Positions 26,722 through 36,288 of a DNA stretch of 64,000 bases are shown piece after piece. The stretch's first letter is position 1. Each line of letters starts with the position of its first letter. A program made the position numbers and the translations under genes. This stretch comes from JABCYV01 sp963696025 (GTDB lineage: Bacteria > Acidobacteriota > Terriglobia > Terriglobales > Acidobacteriaceae): contig CAVOII010000011.1 in NCBI GenBank assembly GCA_963696025.1, forward strand, positions 62,001 through 126,000, written 5' to 3'. The notes beneath the pieces were generated by a model, which was not told the origin of the DNA, did no database searches, and saw only the letters and a program-made list of their open reading frames with translations.

Positions 26722-27255
26722 CTATTTAGTCTTGGGCGGGTATTTTTTGAACATCTTTTCGACCGCCTTCTCGATCTTCTTCGTATTCTTTTCGGATTGA
26801 TCGGAGAGTGTATCAGTGGCCAACCCGCGCCAGATCAGGTTTTTGCTCTTGCCATCAGGTATATCAACCACCAGGGTTCCGATATTCTCCGTGACCGGAT
26901 CAATCCGGCCCATGCCGCCACCCCTGCGCCATCCCCCCATGCCGGAAGCGATCGCTGACCTTTCCTGCCGTAAGCCCGCATTATAGGTAACTAGTACGTC
27001 AGCGCCGGCCTCAACTTTCCGCAAGCCTTTTTCGGCCAACTGCGCGTCCACTGCAGCCACGATCCTTTGATCCATTAGGGGATTTGAAGTTGTACGCAGC
27101 GGTTTTACCCAGGCATAAGTCCTATACTTTGAGAAGTCGGTGATGTTGTGGTCCCAGTCGACATTCGTCTTCTGCGCAGCGGAATGCAGCGTAGCAAGAA
27201 GGACCAACGCGACCAGCAAACTCAAAGAAGGTTTTCTCATGAAAGCTTTTCTCAT
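26722..27255 (-). CDS. DUF4136 secreted protein
   Basis: 177 aa. Sec signal (two in-frame ATG codons at 27255 and 27240, M-R-K-A-F then M-R-K-P-S) followed by the DUF4136 pattern: V-D-W-D-H-N-I-T-D-F-S-K-Y-R-T-Y-A-W, a central D-V-L-V-T-Y segment and a C-terminal T-D-T-L-S-D-Q-S-E-K-N-T-K-K-I-E-K-A-V. Members are small envelope proteins, often lipoproteins, but no lipobox Cys is visible here. The M-R-K-x repeat at the start is a local duplication. It lies downstream of a DUF4410 gene, a common pairing in envelope stress loci. Function unknown. Confidence 0.85.
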   Translation of the reverse strand: MRKAFMRKPSLSLLVALVLLATLHSAAQKTNVDWDHNITDFSKYRTYAWVKPLRTTSNPLMDQRIVAAVDAQLAEKGLRKVEAGADVLVTYNAGLRQERSAIASGMGGWRRGGGMGRIDPVTENIGTLVVDIPDGKSKNLIWRGLATDTLSDQSEKNTKKIEKAVEKMFKKYPPKTK

Positions 27256-27310
27256 GATTCATACCTCTGGTTTAGAAGCGGCGCTGACGTGTTCAGCTTT
27301 TCTGCGAGAG

Positions 27311-28094
27311 CTATTTGACTACCTTGCCGCTGCTGTCAACCTGCACCCAGTGCAGCTCAGCCATCGCCCCTGCGATTTGCCTTGCAGCAGCATCCGCAGT
27401 TTTCGACGCGTACGCACCCACCGGTCTTTTTGCGGTCGGAGACCGTCGACCTTCCCGCAGCCACGGCTGGATTCAATCCTGCAGCAACCGGCACACCCGC
27501 ACCCAGGTTCTTCGCGAGCGTGGTGTGAGTTTCAAACTCAGAAACCAGGACCGTTTCTTGTGGAGCCTGGAATTGCACCTGCACGTGGGTGTTGATCTCG
27601 GCGGAGCCCGTTCCCATGCCGACGACTACTCGTTCGGTCTTCACACCTTGTTTGATGAACAAGAAGTTGCCTTTCACGATCAAAGTGTTGTCCGGGGGAG
27701 CGGTGTCCGCCGAGGCCCGCTCCACTGGCACTCCCGTGTGCGCGAGTTCTTTGATCAATTCCTGCGATAATTTCTTTGCCGCATCCTCGCCGATGTGGGT
27801 CGGGTTCTCATCTCCACTAATAACGTGCCGGGGCCGGAACTCCTGCGTCTTATCAACCTGGACTTCCTTCGGATCAAACGTGAAGTCATAGACCAAAATC
27901 TTCTCTGGCTTAGGCAGAGCTTTTCCGCCGCCGTAGGTCTTCAGCGAAGTGACTTCCACTTGCGCCGCCAGCGGGCCTTCTATCTCTGCCTTCGCCGCTG
28001 CCAGCCACACGATTGTGAGCAAAATAGCTAGAACTGCTGGCTGCCGACGGCTGTGGGGACCATTAGCAGAAACCAGGCCTCGATGAGCGGGCAT
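27311..28094 (-). pseudogene. DUF4410 secreted protein, frameshifted near the C-terminus
   Basis: Exported protein (hydrophobic signal, residues 19-35) with the DUF4410 core: K-I-L-V-Y-D-F-T-F-D-P, L-S-Q-E-L-I-K-E-L, N-T-L-I-V-K-G-N-F-L and G-M-G-T-G-S-A-E-I. The open frame stops at 27357 after a nonsense Cys-rich tail. In the neighbouring frame the sequence continues as V-G-A-Y-A-S-K-T-A-D-A-A-A...S-S-G-K-V-V-K to a TAG at 27311-27313, the expected family ending. One extra base at about 27421-27424 (AAGACCGGTGGG instead of AAGACCGTGGG on the minus strand) explains it. Either a recent mutation or a sequencing indel. Confidence 0.8.
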
Positions 28095-28183
28095 AGCACC
28101 TCTCTTCCGCCAACGGCAAGGGGTTTCTTAGGCAGAGCACCGTATCACGAACTACGACACGTGGCAAGATTCATGCCCGCGCC

Positions 28184-29689
28184 TCAGTCTACATCGAAAC
28201 CAACATATTGCAGGTGTCCGCCGCGTTCGATCTGCAATGCCGGGGATCTCCGTCCTGCAAGGCAGCGGCTGCGTCGTGAAGCGTTCTAAAGGAATCAACC
28301 TGCACCTGATTGATCGAACGGATGATGTCTCCAACGTGCAGTCCGATCTGAAGATCGCGGAGGTCGGGAGTCCGCGCGACCACAACCACTCCAGAGCTGG
28401 AGCGCAGGTCGGGCATCATTCTTTTCAATTTGTCATTGAGTTCGATTGCCAGAATTCCCAGCTTTGGCACCACATTGCTGCTTTTCGGCTCAGCGAGTTC
28501 GGCCAGTTGCTGAATGGGTCGACGGTGCTCGATCACTGGAACAGTGAGGGTTTGAGTCTGCTCCCTCGAAGAATTTTCATCTTCAAGACTTGGTCGATTG
28601 GGTGAATGTAGAGCGCATTGTAATACCCGGGAACGGTATCGACATCCTGATCGTCCATTGTTTGAACGATGTCGCCTTCCCGTAGTCCAGCGGCGTCAGC
28701 CGGCCCGCCCGGCGTAACGTCAGAAACAATCACACCCCAGGGTTGAGATAACCCAAGTCCAGCCGCAATGGTGGGGGTAACAGTTTGAGTCCGGGCCTGT
28801 ATCGCCGCGCGACGAACATATCCGTACTTCCTGAGATTATCATATACGAACCTTACGATAGCGGCAGGAATTGCGAAGCCCAGTCCTGAACTGCTACCGC
28901 TCTCCGAAATGATGAATGTGTTAATTCCAATCAAGTAGCCGTCTCGATCCACCAGCGCGCCACCACTATTCCCAGGATTAATGGAACTGTCGGTCTGAAT
29001 GTAGACCATGTGATCTTTGGGATCCACCTGCCGTGAGACCGCGCCGACAATCCCCATCGTAACCGTGCTGGGCAGTCCCTCGGGACTGCCGATTGCGAAC
29101 ACCAATTGACCTTGACGCAGCTTGCGAGAGGCGTCTAGCGGAAGCACCGGAAGCGAGTGCGCGTTGATCTTAATTAGCGCCAGGTCAGTTTCAGGATCAG
29201 TCCCAACGATATCCGCATCGAAAATTCGATTCTTTCCGCTTGGCGTCGGACCGGCCGATGAGTCGGCTGGAGGAGCAGGCAAGACCACGCGCACATGCTG
29301 AGCTCCATCTACCACATGGTTGTTGGTAATGATATAGCCGTCAGCATCGACGATGATGCCTGACCCGATCGCGTGCTGATGAACGAACACCTGCGACTCG
29401 AAATCGTCCTCTTCTCTGGGGCCGTACGCACTCACTAGGATGTGGACAACGCTAGGCCTGTCATTTCGGATAAGCTCTCCATGGAACTGTCAAGTTCGCG
29501 GAGGATGCCCAGCTTGCCCTCAGGCGCAACGTTGCCGGGACGGCTTCGCTGTTGTGCACTGCCCACTGCCAGCAGTACACCAACAATAAGTAGCCCCCGC
29601 CCGATTGCGACGGCCGATCTGCGCGTGAGGTTGTTGAACGAAGTAATTGCCGGTTCTCCAGTAATGAGCGAGGAGTTAAAGCCTTTCAT
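28184..29689 (-). pseudogene. HtrA/DegP-type S1C protease with two PDZ domains, three frame changes
   Basis: A periplasmic serine protease of about 500 aa when frames are joined: ATG 29689, one membrane or signal segment, trypsin domain with H (T-N-N-H-V-V), D (T-D-L-A-L-I) and S (N-P-G-N-S-G-G-A-L) all present, then two PDZ domains. It is interrupted by three apparent 1-base losses: about 29458 (frame resumes R-P-S-V-V-H-I-L-V-S-A-Y-G), about 28558 (resumes Q-T-L-T-V-P-V-I-E-H) and about 28243 (resumes A-L-Q-I-E-R-G-G-H-L-Q-Y-V-G, stop at 28184). Protein-level conservation is still high, so inactivation is recent or the indels are sequence errors. Confidence 0.82.
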
Positions 29690-29995
29690 TCGTGCTGCCT
29701 TTCTCAGAATCCAGATCGGGTTCGCTGTCACCGGGAGTGCCTTGTGAGCTATGAAGCCGACGATGCCGGCAAACGGCGAGACAACAGACCTCTCTTTTTT
29801 CCAGAACGGTTAGAGATCGCGCCACAGACTGTAACCGGCTTATGCTGACCGAGCGCAGCGAAGTTAGAGACTGGCGAGGATTATATCCGGCCTTTGCGCT
29901 GAGCGCTTCCGAGATTTTCAATCCAGTAGCAGAGTAAGCAAGCGTTTCAGCGGCTTCAGTTGATAAGATCGCGATAAGCAACATCGGAGGACGAC

Positions 29996-30721
29996 ATGAA
30001 CGGCAACAAGCCCTTCCAATCCCAGGACGTTGTACCAGCGATGCTGTTTGACCTTGATGGAACTCTAATCGATAGCGTTTACCAGCACGTGTTGGCTTGG
30101 AGGGGAGCTTTGGAACGGGCAGGCACGCGGCTTTCCGTCTGGCGTATCCACCGGCGCATTGGAATGAGTGGAGGACTCCTCATAAACGCATTACTGCGCG
30201 AGACCGGGCGCGAAATCACCAGCGCGGATGCGAAGAGTCTGCAAAAGTGGCATGCAGAGGAGTATGCAAAACTGGTGTCGCAAGTGCATCCCCTGCCGGG
30301 AGCTGTTGAATTGCTATCCCATCTGGCAAAAGCCAAGGTACCGTATGCGATCGCAACGAGCGGAGCGCTGGAAACTGCTCGCCCGTCACTGGAAGCACTC
30401 CAGATCGAGCATGCAGTACCGGTGATAACCCGAGACCAAGTGCGCCATGCGAAACCAGATCCGGACCTCTTCTTGGCGGCGGCAGAGAAACTGGGCGTCT
30501 CAATTCATGATTCCATTGTGGTAGGTGACAGTGTTTGGGATCTGCTAGCCGCGCGACGCGCAAGAGCACTCGGCGTCGGATTTCTTTCCGGTGGCTACGG
30601 AGCAGAGGAACTTGAAAAAGCTGGGGCTTATCGTGTTTACGAGGATCCTTTTGATTTGATGCAACACTTGGATGAAGTCGGTATTCGCATCAAGCTTGAC
30701 AATGCATGGTTAAAGGGTTGA
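29996..30721 (+). CDS. HAD-superfamily phosphatase (phosphoglycolate/beta-phosphoglucomutase-like)
   Basis: 241 aa with motif I F-D-L-D-G-T-L-I-D-S near residue 18, a four-helix cap (substrate selection), motif II in A-I-A-T-S-G, motif III lysine in R-H-A-K-P-D-P-D-L-F and motif IV V-V-G-D-S-V-W-D. This is HAD subfamily IA, which removes phosphate from small sugar or glycolate phosphates or isomerises glucose phosphate. ATG 29996 has GGAGGAC upstream. It stands alone between divergent or decayed genes, so the substrate is not indicated by context. Confidence 0.88.
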   Translation: MNGNKPFQSQDVVPAMLFDLDGTLIDSVYQHVLAWRGALERAGTRLSVWRIHRRIGMSGGLLINALLRETGREITSADAKSLQKWHAEEYAKLVSQVHPLPGAVELLSHLAKAKVPYAIATSGALETARPSLEALQIEHAVPVITRDQVRHAKPDPDLFLAAAEKLGVSIHDSIVVGDSVWDLLAARRARALGVGFLSGGYGAEELEKAGAYRVYEDPFDLMQHLDEVGIRIKLDNAWLKG

Positions 30722-30986
30722 ATTCCAAATCGAAGATTATCTTGGGTCTTACCCTCTCACATCGTTCACGACACTGCGTTAGCGGCGGGGCCGGAAGAAT
30801 AATAGCCCACAGACGTGCCGCTGTGAGCGCTTCACGTTTGCGGCCTTCGTCCATTAACACATAGCAATAGATTCGTCTTTTATTCGCTGTCTAATTGCTG
30901 GCGATTTGAGGCCTCGTCCCTTGGGTCAGGCGCGTTAGTAATTTGCCTACGGCTATTTGGCTCACTACTCTGAGTAAGGGGAACCG

Positions 30987-31412
30987 ATGCGATTAAAACG
31001 ATGGCTTTCCGTCTGTACGATAGTGATGTTCGCGATGTCCGGCATGGCGATGGGTGACGAGCACGGTCAGGGCAAACATCACGACCGCAACGATGACGAT
31101 GAACAAGGAAGGCATTACTACAGCGAGCATGACCGCGACGAAATGCGAGGCTGGTATCACGAACACGATGATCATCTCCCGCCGGGCCTTGCGAAGAAGG
31201 ATCAGCTTCCACCGGGACTGGAAAAGCAGTTACGGGTTCGCGGGACGCTTCCTCCTGGATTGCAGAAGAAGATGATGCCATGCCCTGAAGAACTGGAACG
31301 GCGTCTGCCCCCGCCTCCGGTGGGCGACGCCCATGTGGTAATCGGCGGGCACATCGTGCTGGTGAATCGCGGCACGAATATGGTGCTGGATATTTTCCAC
31401 TTTGAACGGTAG
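30987..31412 (+). CDS. secreted His/Asp-rich protein with PPGL repeats
   Basis: 141 aa. Signal peptide (residues 1-22), then a strongly charged stretch rich in His, Asp and Glu (about 24-62) that may bind metal, then three copies of L-P-P-G-L-x-K (about 64, 74 and 88) and a C-terminal hydrophobic beta-like segment (V-V-I-G-G-H-I-V-L-V-N-R). PPGL-repeat proteins with this layout occur in RcnB/CigR-like periplasmic proteins; function is not settled. The stop overlaps the long frame of the SYLF gene, with true starts 26 bases apart, so the two are likely co-transcribed. Confidence 0.75.
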   Translation: MRLKRWLSVCTIVMFAMSGMAMGDEHGQGKHHDRNDDDEQGRHYYSEHDRDEMRGWYHEHDDHLPPGLAKKDQLPPGLEKQLRVRGTLPPGLQKKMMPCPEELERRLPPPPVGDAHVVIGGHIVLVNRGTNMVLDIFHFER

Positions 31413-31437
31413 AACATTCGGGAGAAGGGGACGGTAC

Positions 31438-32145
31438 ATGAAAACGCTTGTGGCATTACTCCTCGCGTGGGCCTTTCAACTTCCAGCCTTTGCCGACAAC
31501 CAGAGGGAACAAGAGCGTGTGAAAGAGTCAGGGGAAGTCCTGAAAGAAATCCTCGATATCCCGGACGACATTCCTCAGGATCTGCTTGATAAAGCCGAGT
31601 GCCTGATCATTCTCCCCTCAGTGAAGAAGGGAGCATTCGGAATCGGCGGCAGCTTCGGTCGCGGGGTTATGATCTGCCGTAGCGGAGAACACTATACGGG
31701 TCTCTGGGGACCGCCCGCCATGTTTGCGCTGGAGGGCGTCAACATAGGCTTCCAGTTGGGTGGCGAAGCCACTGATTTCGTCCTGCTGGTGATGAATCCC
31801 AAAGGAGCGCGCTCGCTGCTGAGCAGTAAAGTCAAACTTGGCGCCGATGCCTCTGCCGCCGCCGGCCCCAAGGGACGCTCCGGCGAAGCCGCCACCGATG
31901 TCGTCATGAACGCCGAGATTCTCTCCTATTCCCGCGCCAAAGGATTGTTCGCCGGCATCTCGCTGGAGGGATCTACCCTGCGCTCCGACGGCGGCGCTAA
32001 TGAAAAGCTGTACGGCCGGAAGCTAAATGCGAAAGACATCATTCGACCGGGCAAGGTGAGGACTCCGGCTTGCGCTCAGGAGTTGGTAACTCTTCTCGAC
32101 AAGAAAAGCCCCAAAAACCACTCCGATCCGAAATCACTGAAGTAA
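31438..32145 (+). CDS. SYLF-domain (Ysc84-like) lipid-binding protein
   Basis: 235 aa from ATG 31438, chosen because it gives a clean Sec signal (K-T-L-V-A-L-L-L-A-W-A-F...A-F-A-D). The body has the SYLF pattern: E-C-L-I-I-L-P-S-V-K-K-G-A-F-G-I-G-G-S-F-G-R-G near residue 60, then G-G-E-A-T-D-F-V-L-L-V-M-N and S-Y-S-R-A-K-G-L-F-A-G-I-S-L-E-G. Eukaryotic members bind phosphoinositides; bacterial ones are exported and of unknown role. Cotranscribed with the PPGL-repeat gene. Confidence 0.9.
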   Translation: MKTLVALLLAWAFQLPAFADNQREQERVKESGEVLKEILDIPDDIPQDLLDKAECLIILPSVKKGAFGIGGSFGRGVMICRSGEHYTGLWGPPAMFALEGVNIGFQLGGEATDFVLLVMNPKGARSLLSSKVKLGADASAAAGPKGRSGEAATDVVMNAEILSYSRAKGLFAGISLEGSTLRSDGGANEKLYGRKLNAKDIIRPGKVRTPACAQELVTLLDKKSPKNHSDPKSLK

Positions 32146-32400
32146 TTTTGTATGAGTGGGGCGCACGCCTCGAGCGCCTTACGCGGAACTCAACTCCTCG
32201 GAACGCCGAGTAGGGCAACGGCAATGCACCGGCTTCCAGTTGCGGAGATGGCGGTTTGAGGCCTTCCTCTACTCCGCGCAACCGATGAAGGTATTTGTTT
32301 GCACGAGGCGGCGACACCACGACCACTTTTACAAACATTTACGCGAAACAAGAGAACGAAGGTGCTTACTATTGTTACAATCCCAGCCCGAGGGGAATAC

Positions 32401-32760
32401 ATGGCCAATCTGAAGGGACTGGAGTCTATAGTGTCGCAGCTGAGGGCACAGAGAACCAATCTGGGAAGGGAGCTCGGGCACGTTGATGCGGCTCTGGCAG
32501 TTCTTGGAAAGCTAGAGGGAGGACGTTCCTACACTGAACCAAGGCGGCACGGCAGACGAAAGATGACAACTGGAGTGCGGAAACGGATAGCAGTAGCTCA
32601 AAAGGCACGATGGGCTGCATGGAGAGCCGAGCAGGGTAAGAAGGCTGTTCCAATTACCGGCAAACGAAGGGTATCAGCTTCAGCTCGTCGTCGAATGGCG
32701 GCAGCTCAAAGGGCGAGATGGGCAAAGGTCAGGGCAACGCAACAGAAGAAAGCGGCTTAG
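32401..32760 (+). CDS. small basic protein with two NUMOD3-like repeats
   Basis: 119 aa from ATG 32401 (GAGGGG Shine-Dalgarno upstream). N-terminal half is helical with L-heptad character (L-E-S-I-V-S-Q-L-R-A-Q-R); the C-terminal half is very basic and contains two related units, R-K-R-I-A-V-A-Q-K-A-R-W-A and R-R-R-M-A-A-A-Q-R-A-R-W-A. Such units resemble the NUMOD3-type DNA-binding helix found in homing endonucleases and small acidobacterial proteins. A nucleoid or DNA-binding role is inferred. A related 60-aa protein is at 37455-37637. Confidence 0.7.
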   Translation: MANLKGLESIVSQLRAQRTNLGRELGHVDAALAVLGKLEGGRSYTEPRRHGRRKMTTGVRKRIAVAQKARWAAWRAEQGKKAVPITGKRRVSASARRRMAAAQRARWAKVRATQQKKAA

Positions 32761-32989
32761 TTATTCGCTAAAGTCAAAGTCGGAAACCCGATCAATCAGG
32801 GAGTCGGCGTTGGCTGCATCCTTTTGCTTTCTTAGCGGCGAAGTGTGTTTGGCGGTGAGGTGAGTTTTCTAAGCCGGTCCAGGAAATATTCACTACCCGA
32901 CTCGCAACGCAAAGCTCATCAAGGATTGAGGCAGCATCCTGTCCCCCTCCGGCCGCATCTTCCTAAGTGTGGGTTAAGGAGAACGGCGA

Positions 32990-33454
32990 ATGTTAGGGTT
33001 GAAATTAGTACACCTCATCGAAAGGCACTCCGAGGAATTGGCGCATGGTTTGATTCGACAGCTCCGAGAATCGGAACGTACTTGTGATTTCCGGAAAGTC
33101 CCGCCCGAGGAGTTGCACCAGGCAGCGGTTGAGGTTTACCGCAACTTGGGTGAATGGCTACTGCAAAAGAGAGAATCTGATGTCGGAAACCGGTTCAGAG
33201 CGATTGCCGCACGCCGGGCTATCCAGGGCGTCGGCCTGCACCAATTCGTATGGGCCCTGGTAATCAGCCGTAATCATTTGTGGCAATTCCTGCAACGTGA
33301 GGCCTTTGCCGACAATATTGTAGAGCTCTATGGCGAGCTGGAATTGCAGCGGATGCTGAACCAATTCTTCGATCGCGCGACGTACTACGCGATAGTGGGC
33401 TACGACAACGGAGTTGGGGGCACGAAAGAACGGGTTGCCACGCAACTGGCGTGA
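32990..33454 (+). CDS. RsbRD N-terminal-like sensor domain protein
   Basis: 154 aa, all helical. Opening L-V-H-L-I-E-R-H-S-E-E-L-A-H-G-L-I-R-Q-L and the later P-P-E-E-L-H-Q-A-A-V-E-V-Y-R-N-L-G-E-W-L fit the RsbRD_N family (N-terminal domain of stressosome or RsbT co-antagonist proteins). No STAS domain follows, so it is a stand-alone sensor-like domain. ATG 32990 has TAAGGAGAACGGCG before it. It could work with the STAS protein at 63.06 kb, but that is 30 kb away and only a guess. Confidence 0.7.
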   Translation: MLGLKLVHLIERHSEELAHGLIRQLRESERTCDFRKVPPEELHQAAVEVYRNLGEWLLQKRESDVGNRFRAIAARRAIQGVGLHQFVWALVISRNHLWQFLQREAFADNIVELYGELELQRMLNQFFDRATYYAIVGYDNGVGGTKERVATQLA

Positions 33455-33463
33455 ATTTGTGTG

Positions 33464-33697
33464 ATGCCGCTGGATGAATTAGGCCCCGATTACCCTTCTG
33501 CCGTGCTGGACCCGAACTACATCTCGGAGCGCCTTGCCAGTCTGAAGCGGGAACTGAGCGATCTAAGGGTCAGCAATGCCTGGTATTGCAACCGGAGCCA
33601 GTACGCGGCATCGGAAAAAACATCTCGCGCCTTAAATCAGGAACGCTTGGTGCAGATCAAACGGGAATTGTCGGGCCTGATGAAACGCCTCGCTTAA
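33464..33697 (+). CDS. small hypothetical protein
   Basis: 77 aa from ATG 33464 (a GTG at 33461 precedes it). Charged and helical, with two similar segments L-A-S-L-K-R-E-L-S-D-L and L-V-Q-I-K-R-E-L-S-G-L about 40 residues apart, suggesting a short coiled coil or antiparallel hairpin. It lies 9 bases after the RsbRD-N-like gene on the same strand, which supports it being real. I do not recognise the family. Confidence 0.5.
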   Translation: MPLDELGPDYPSAVLDPNYISERLASLKRELSDLRVSNAWYCNRSQYAASEKTSRALNQERLVQIKRELSGLMKRLA

Positions 33698-33838
33698 TGC
33701 GAGATGAAAAAACGGCATCTGATCCACCTTCCCCCGAACGTGCTCAGATGCCGGTTGCGTTGCGCTGTACCACTGACGAAAGGAGATAAGGAGTCTATAG
33801 AGGAGGGCAGCTCCCTGTCTGTCTGATATCGCACGAAT

Positions 33839-34147
33839 TCAAAGCTTTTGGCGCTTACCTAGCGTCGTCTGCTTCTTCTTGGGAGGGATCGGAATAACTT
33901 CGACCGGCACTATGCGCACGCGTATGATAAGTTCTTGCTTTTCTTGGGTGGCTTCTTTTTTGGCATAAAGCCATTTCCTGCCCGAATTGACGTCGTCTGG
34001 CAAGGGTGTTGGCCTGTTTCCGACTGACGTGCTGGTTATATCATAAACGGTAGTCAAAGTAAGGAACGGTATCGAACAGTCGTCCCAGCGCTGTGAAAAC
34101 CAAGCTCGCCCTGCTCCGTCACCCTCGCCAGTCTGGAGCAGAGGCAA
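33839..34147 (-). CDS. hypothetical protein, probably a fragment
   Basis: 102 aa from a TTG; the frame stays open upstream to a TAG at about 34201 with protein-like sequence (Y-D-G-D-K-N-C-S-A-I-R-R-S-Y) but no start codon of note, so this looks like the C-terminal remainder of a longer protein. Visible features are T-V-Y-D-I-T-S-T, a basic tail and I-I-R-V-R-I-V-P-V-E-V. I do not recognise it. It is in the decayed interval 33.8-34.7 kb. Confidence 0.35.
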   Translation of the reverse strand: MPLLQTGEGDGAGRAWFSQRWDDCSIPFLTLTTVYDITSTSVGNRPTPLPDDVNSGRKWLYAKKEATQEKQELIIRVRIVPVEVIPIPPKKKQTTLGKRQKL

Positions 34148-34205
34148 TGGGCAGTAGCTTCTTCTGATCGCTGAGCAATTCTTGTCGCCATCGTAACCCG
34201 TCTAA

Positions 34206-34470
34206 TTCACATTACCTCTTCTGTGTTCTCCGTCGGGAGCACCGTCCCCTCCCTGGCCAATGCCAACTGGGACATCCAGTCCTCGTAGTGACTCTCCGTG
34301 GTGTGATCAAGCAGCACAATCGGGAATCGGTACTCATGCTCGAACAAGTCTTCGACACTGAGCGTTGCTTGCAGTTTTGTGCCGATGCCGGTTGGAGGAA
34401 GCGCATCAGGGAAAGTCCCGAACAGGAAGCCGCTAATGAATCCGAGGCGTCTCAGTACTCCGCTATTGAG
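34206..34470 (-). pseudogene. degenerate coding remnant
   Basis: The minus strand has an 88-codon open stretch ending TGA at 34206 that reads like protein (G-F-I-S-G-F-L-F-G-T, then F-E-H-E-Y-R-F-P-I-V-L-L-D-H-T) but contains no credible start. Further protein-like segments appear upstream in other frames (V-V-I-V-A-F-T-D-H near 34485-34515; L-L-S-E-T-K-T-V-A-W near 34560-34590). I take this as a gene broken by several frame changes. Family not recognised. Confidence 0.35.
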
Positions 34471-34680
34471 CGTCCGATGATTAGTGGTCGGTGAAGGCGA
34501 CGATCACGACCGGGCCGGGTCACGCTGAACAAGATCTCCTGTCTTAGACGCTCAGCATCCCAGGCAACCGTTTTGGTTTCGCTTAGCAGATCACGAGATT
34601 CAACCGTTCGACTGTCTTTTGACTTTGGCCCGGATCAGATACTTGGTCCGAGGTCTTCAGCCAGACTCTAGGTAATGTAT

Positions 34681-36267
34681 CTAAGAGCTTTCTGAATTCT
34701 CAGAGCTCCATTTCGGTTTGTACATCTTGTGTTTGCCGGTCGCCAGATGTATCAAGAAAAGTACACCCATGATTGAGAGGATGCCCCAACCAGCCCGTGT
34801 GTTGGGCGGCATTACGATGACCGTGCAAATGATAACCGTCCAAAGCACCGCCAGCACATTGACGATATGGCTCGCGCCTCCTAGATGCCAAGGTCCACGT
34901 TTTCCAAGCCAACTACTCTTGGTTCGCCAGCCAAGGTAGACCGGCGCGATGTAAGCAAGATAGAAGCCTATGACGCTGATGGAAGTGACTATGGAATAGG
35001 CTCCGCCGTAGATCATGGCGGCAAACGCCAGGGCTGCTGATAGCCAAATGGCTGGCACTGGCGTCTTCAGCCTGGCATTTACTCGACTCCAAATCGATGC
35101 CAGCGGCATGCCGTTATCACGCGCCAGAGCAAAGAAAGATCGCGAGACCGAGGTAATGGCAGCCAGTCCGGAAAACCACATGGCAAGCACAGTCAGCGCC
35201 AGCACGGCGCCGGCTGCTCGATGCCCCAGTGCGAGCCTTACAATCGTCAACACCGCCGGAACCTGATGGCCGCTCCCATCGGTGGTTTGCAACACCTGGG
35301 CAATATTCGGAATCGCCAGCGCCAACGACAGGATCAGGAGGTAGCCGAACACTCCAGATACCACCACGGACATGACCATCCCCCAAGGTGCAAGGCGGCG
35401 AGCATCCAGCGTCTCTTCCGCCACATGCGCAGAGGCGTCAAATCCAGTGTAGGTCCACTGCGCTTGCAGCAAACCCAGCATGAACAGCCAGGCGTAGGGG
35501 GCCCGAACCGGACTCATATTGCTGGTGTTCCAGAGGAAGGCTGGGGGTTGCTTGGGCGCAAAAATCAGAAGCGACCCAATCAGTACGATCACGCCAAGGA
35601 TGTGTACCACCACACTCACATCGCTGAACCACGCCACCAAGGCTGCCGAGTAGTGATTGATCACAGTTTGGGAGAGCAGCAGCAGGGCGTACACGGCCAA
35701 TAATGTATGGTGGCCGGATCGCAGACCCAGCATTGGCACCAGAAACTCGGCGCAGCCATAGTCAATTCCCGCGATGGCGGTGATCAGGCCCACAATGTTG
35801 AGCCAGGCCGTGAACCAGGCCCAGGTAGATCCGCCCAGTTCCGCCGACCAGTGGTACATTCCTCCCGAGGTCGGCAGAGCGGAGCACAGCTCAGCCATAC
35901 TGAGCGCCACCATCAGAGTGCCAAATGTCACCAATGGCCAGCCTAGGAGCATTTCTCGCGGGCCACCCATGCTCAGGCCGTAATCGAAGAGAGTGACGGC
36001 GCCGGTCAATATGGAAATGATCGAGAATGAGAGGGCGAAATTGGAAAATCCCCCGAAGCCCCGAAGGAACTGAGGAGTATATCCGAGCCGCTGCAAGTCC
36101 TGCTCGTCCGTGGATAAGCTTCCCTGCTTACGCGCCTTCTCAGCCACGTTGTTGGGATCTGCTGATTTCACGAAGTCTTGTGCTGTGCGTCGGCCGCCAC
36201 CCAAGGCCGAATACGATCCTGAGCCGGGGGGAGAGGAGAAAAGGTCTTGTGTGGTTCGGATTGACAC
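34681..36267 (-). CDS. APC-family amino acid/amine permease
   Basis: 528 aa, twelve predicted membrane segments after a 60-residue cytosolic N-terminus rich in charged residues. The motif G-F-G-G-F-S-N-F-A-L-S-F-S-I-I-S-I-L near residue 70 and S-A-L-P-T-S-G-G-M-Y-H-W-S-A-E-L-G-G near 130 are those of the amino acid/choline transporter branch (GABA- and BAT1-like). Probable substrates are amino acids, GABA or choline. It is the one intact large gene in a decayed stretch around the tRNA-Sec locus; no partner enzyme is adjacent. Confidence 0.88.
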   Translation of the reverse strand: MSIRTTQDLFSSPPGSGSYSALGGGRRTAQDFVKSADPNNVAEKARKQGSLSTDEQDLQRLGYTPQFLRGFGGFSNFALSFSIISILTGAVTLFDYGLSMGGPREMLLGWPLVTFGTLMVALSMAELCSALPTSGGMYHWSAELGGSTWAWFTAWLNIVGLITAIAGIDYGCAEFLVPMLGLRSGHHTLLAVYALLLLSQTVINHYSAALVAWFSDVSVVVHILGVIVLIGSLLIFAPKQPPAFLWNTSNMSPVRAPYAWLFMLGLLQAQWTYTGFDASAHVAEETLDARRLAPWGMVMSVVVSGVFGYLLILSLALAIPNIAQVLQTTDGSGHQVPAVLTIVRLALGHRAAGAVLALTVLAMWFSGLAAITSVSRSFFALARDNGMPLASIWSRVNARLKTPVPAIWLSAALAFAAMIYGGAYSIVTSISVIGFYLAYIAPVYLGWRTKSSWLGKRGPWHLGGASHIVNVLAVLWTVIICTVIVMPPNTRAGWGILSIMGVLFLIHLATGKHKMYKPKWSSENSESS

Positions 36268-36288
36268 CAGTAGCCACGTTGTAAGTAG

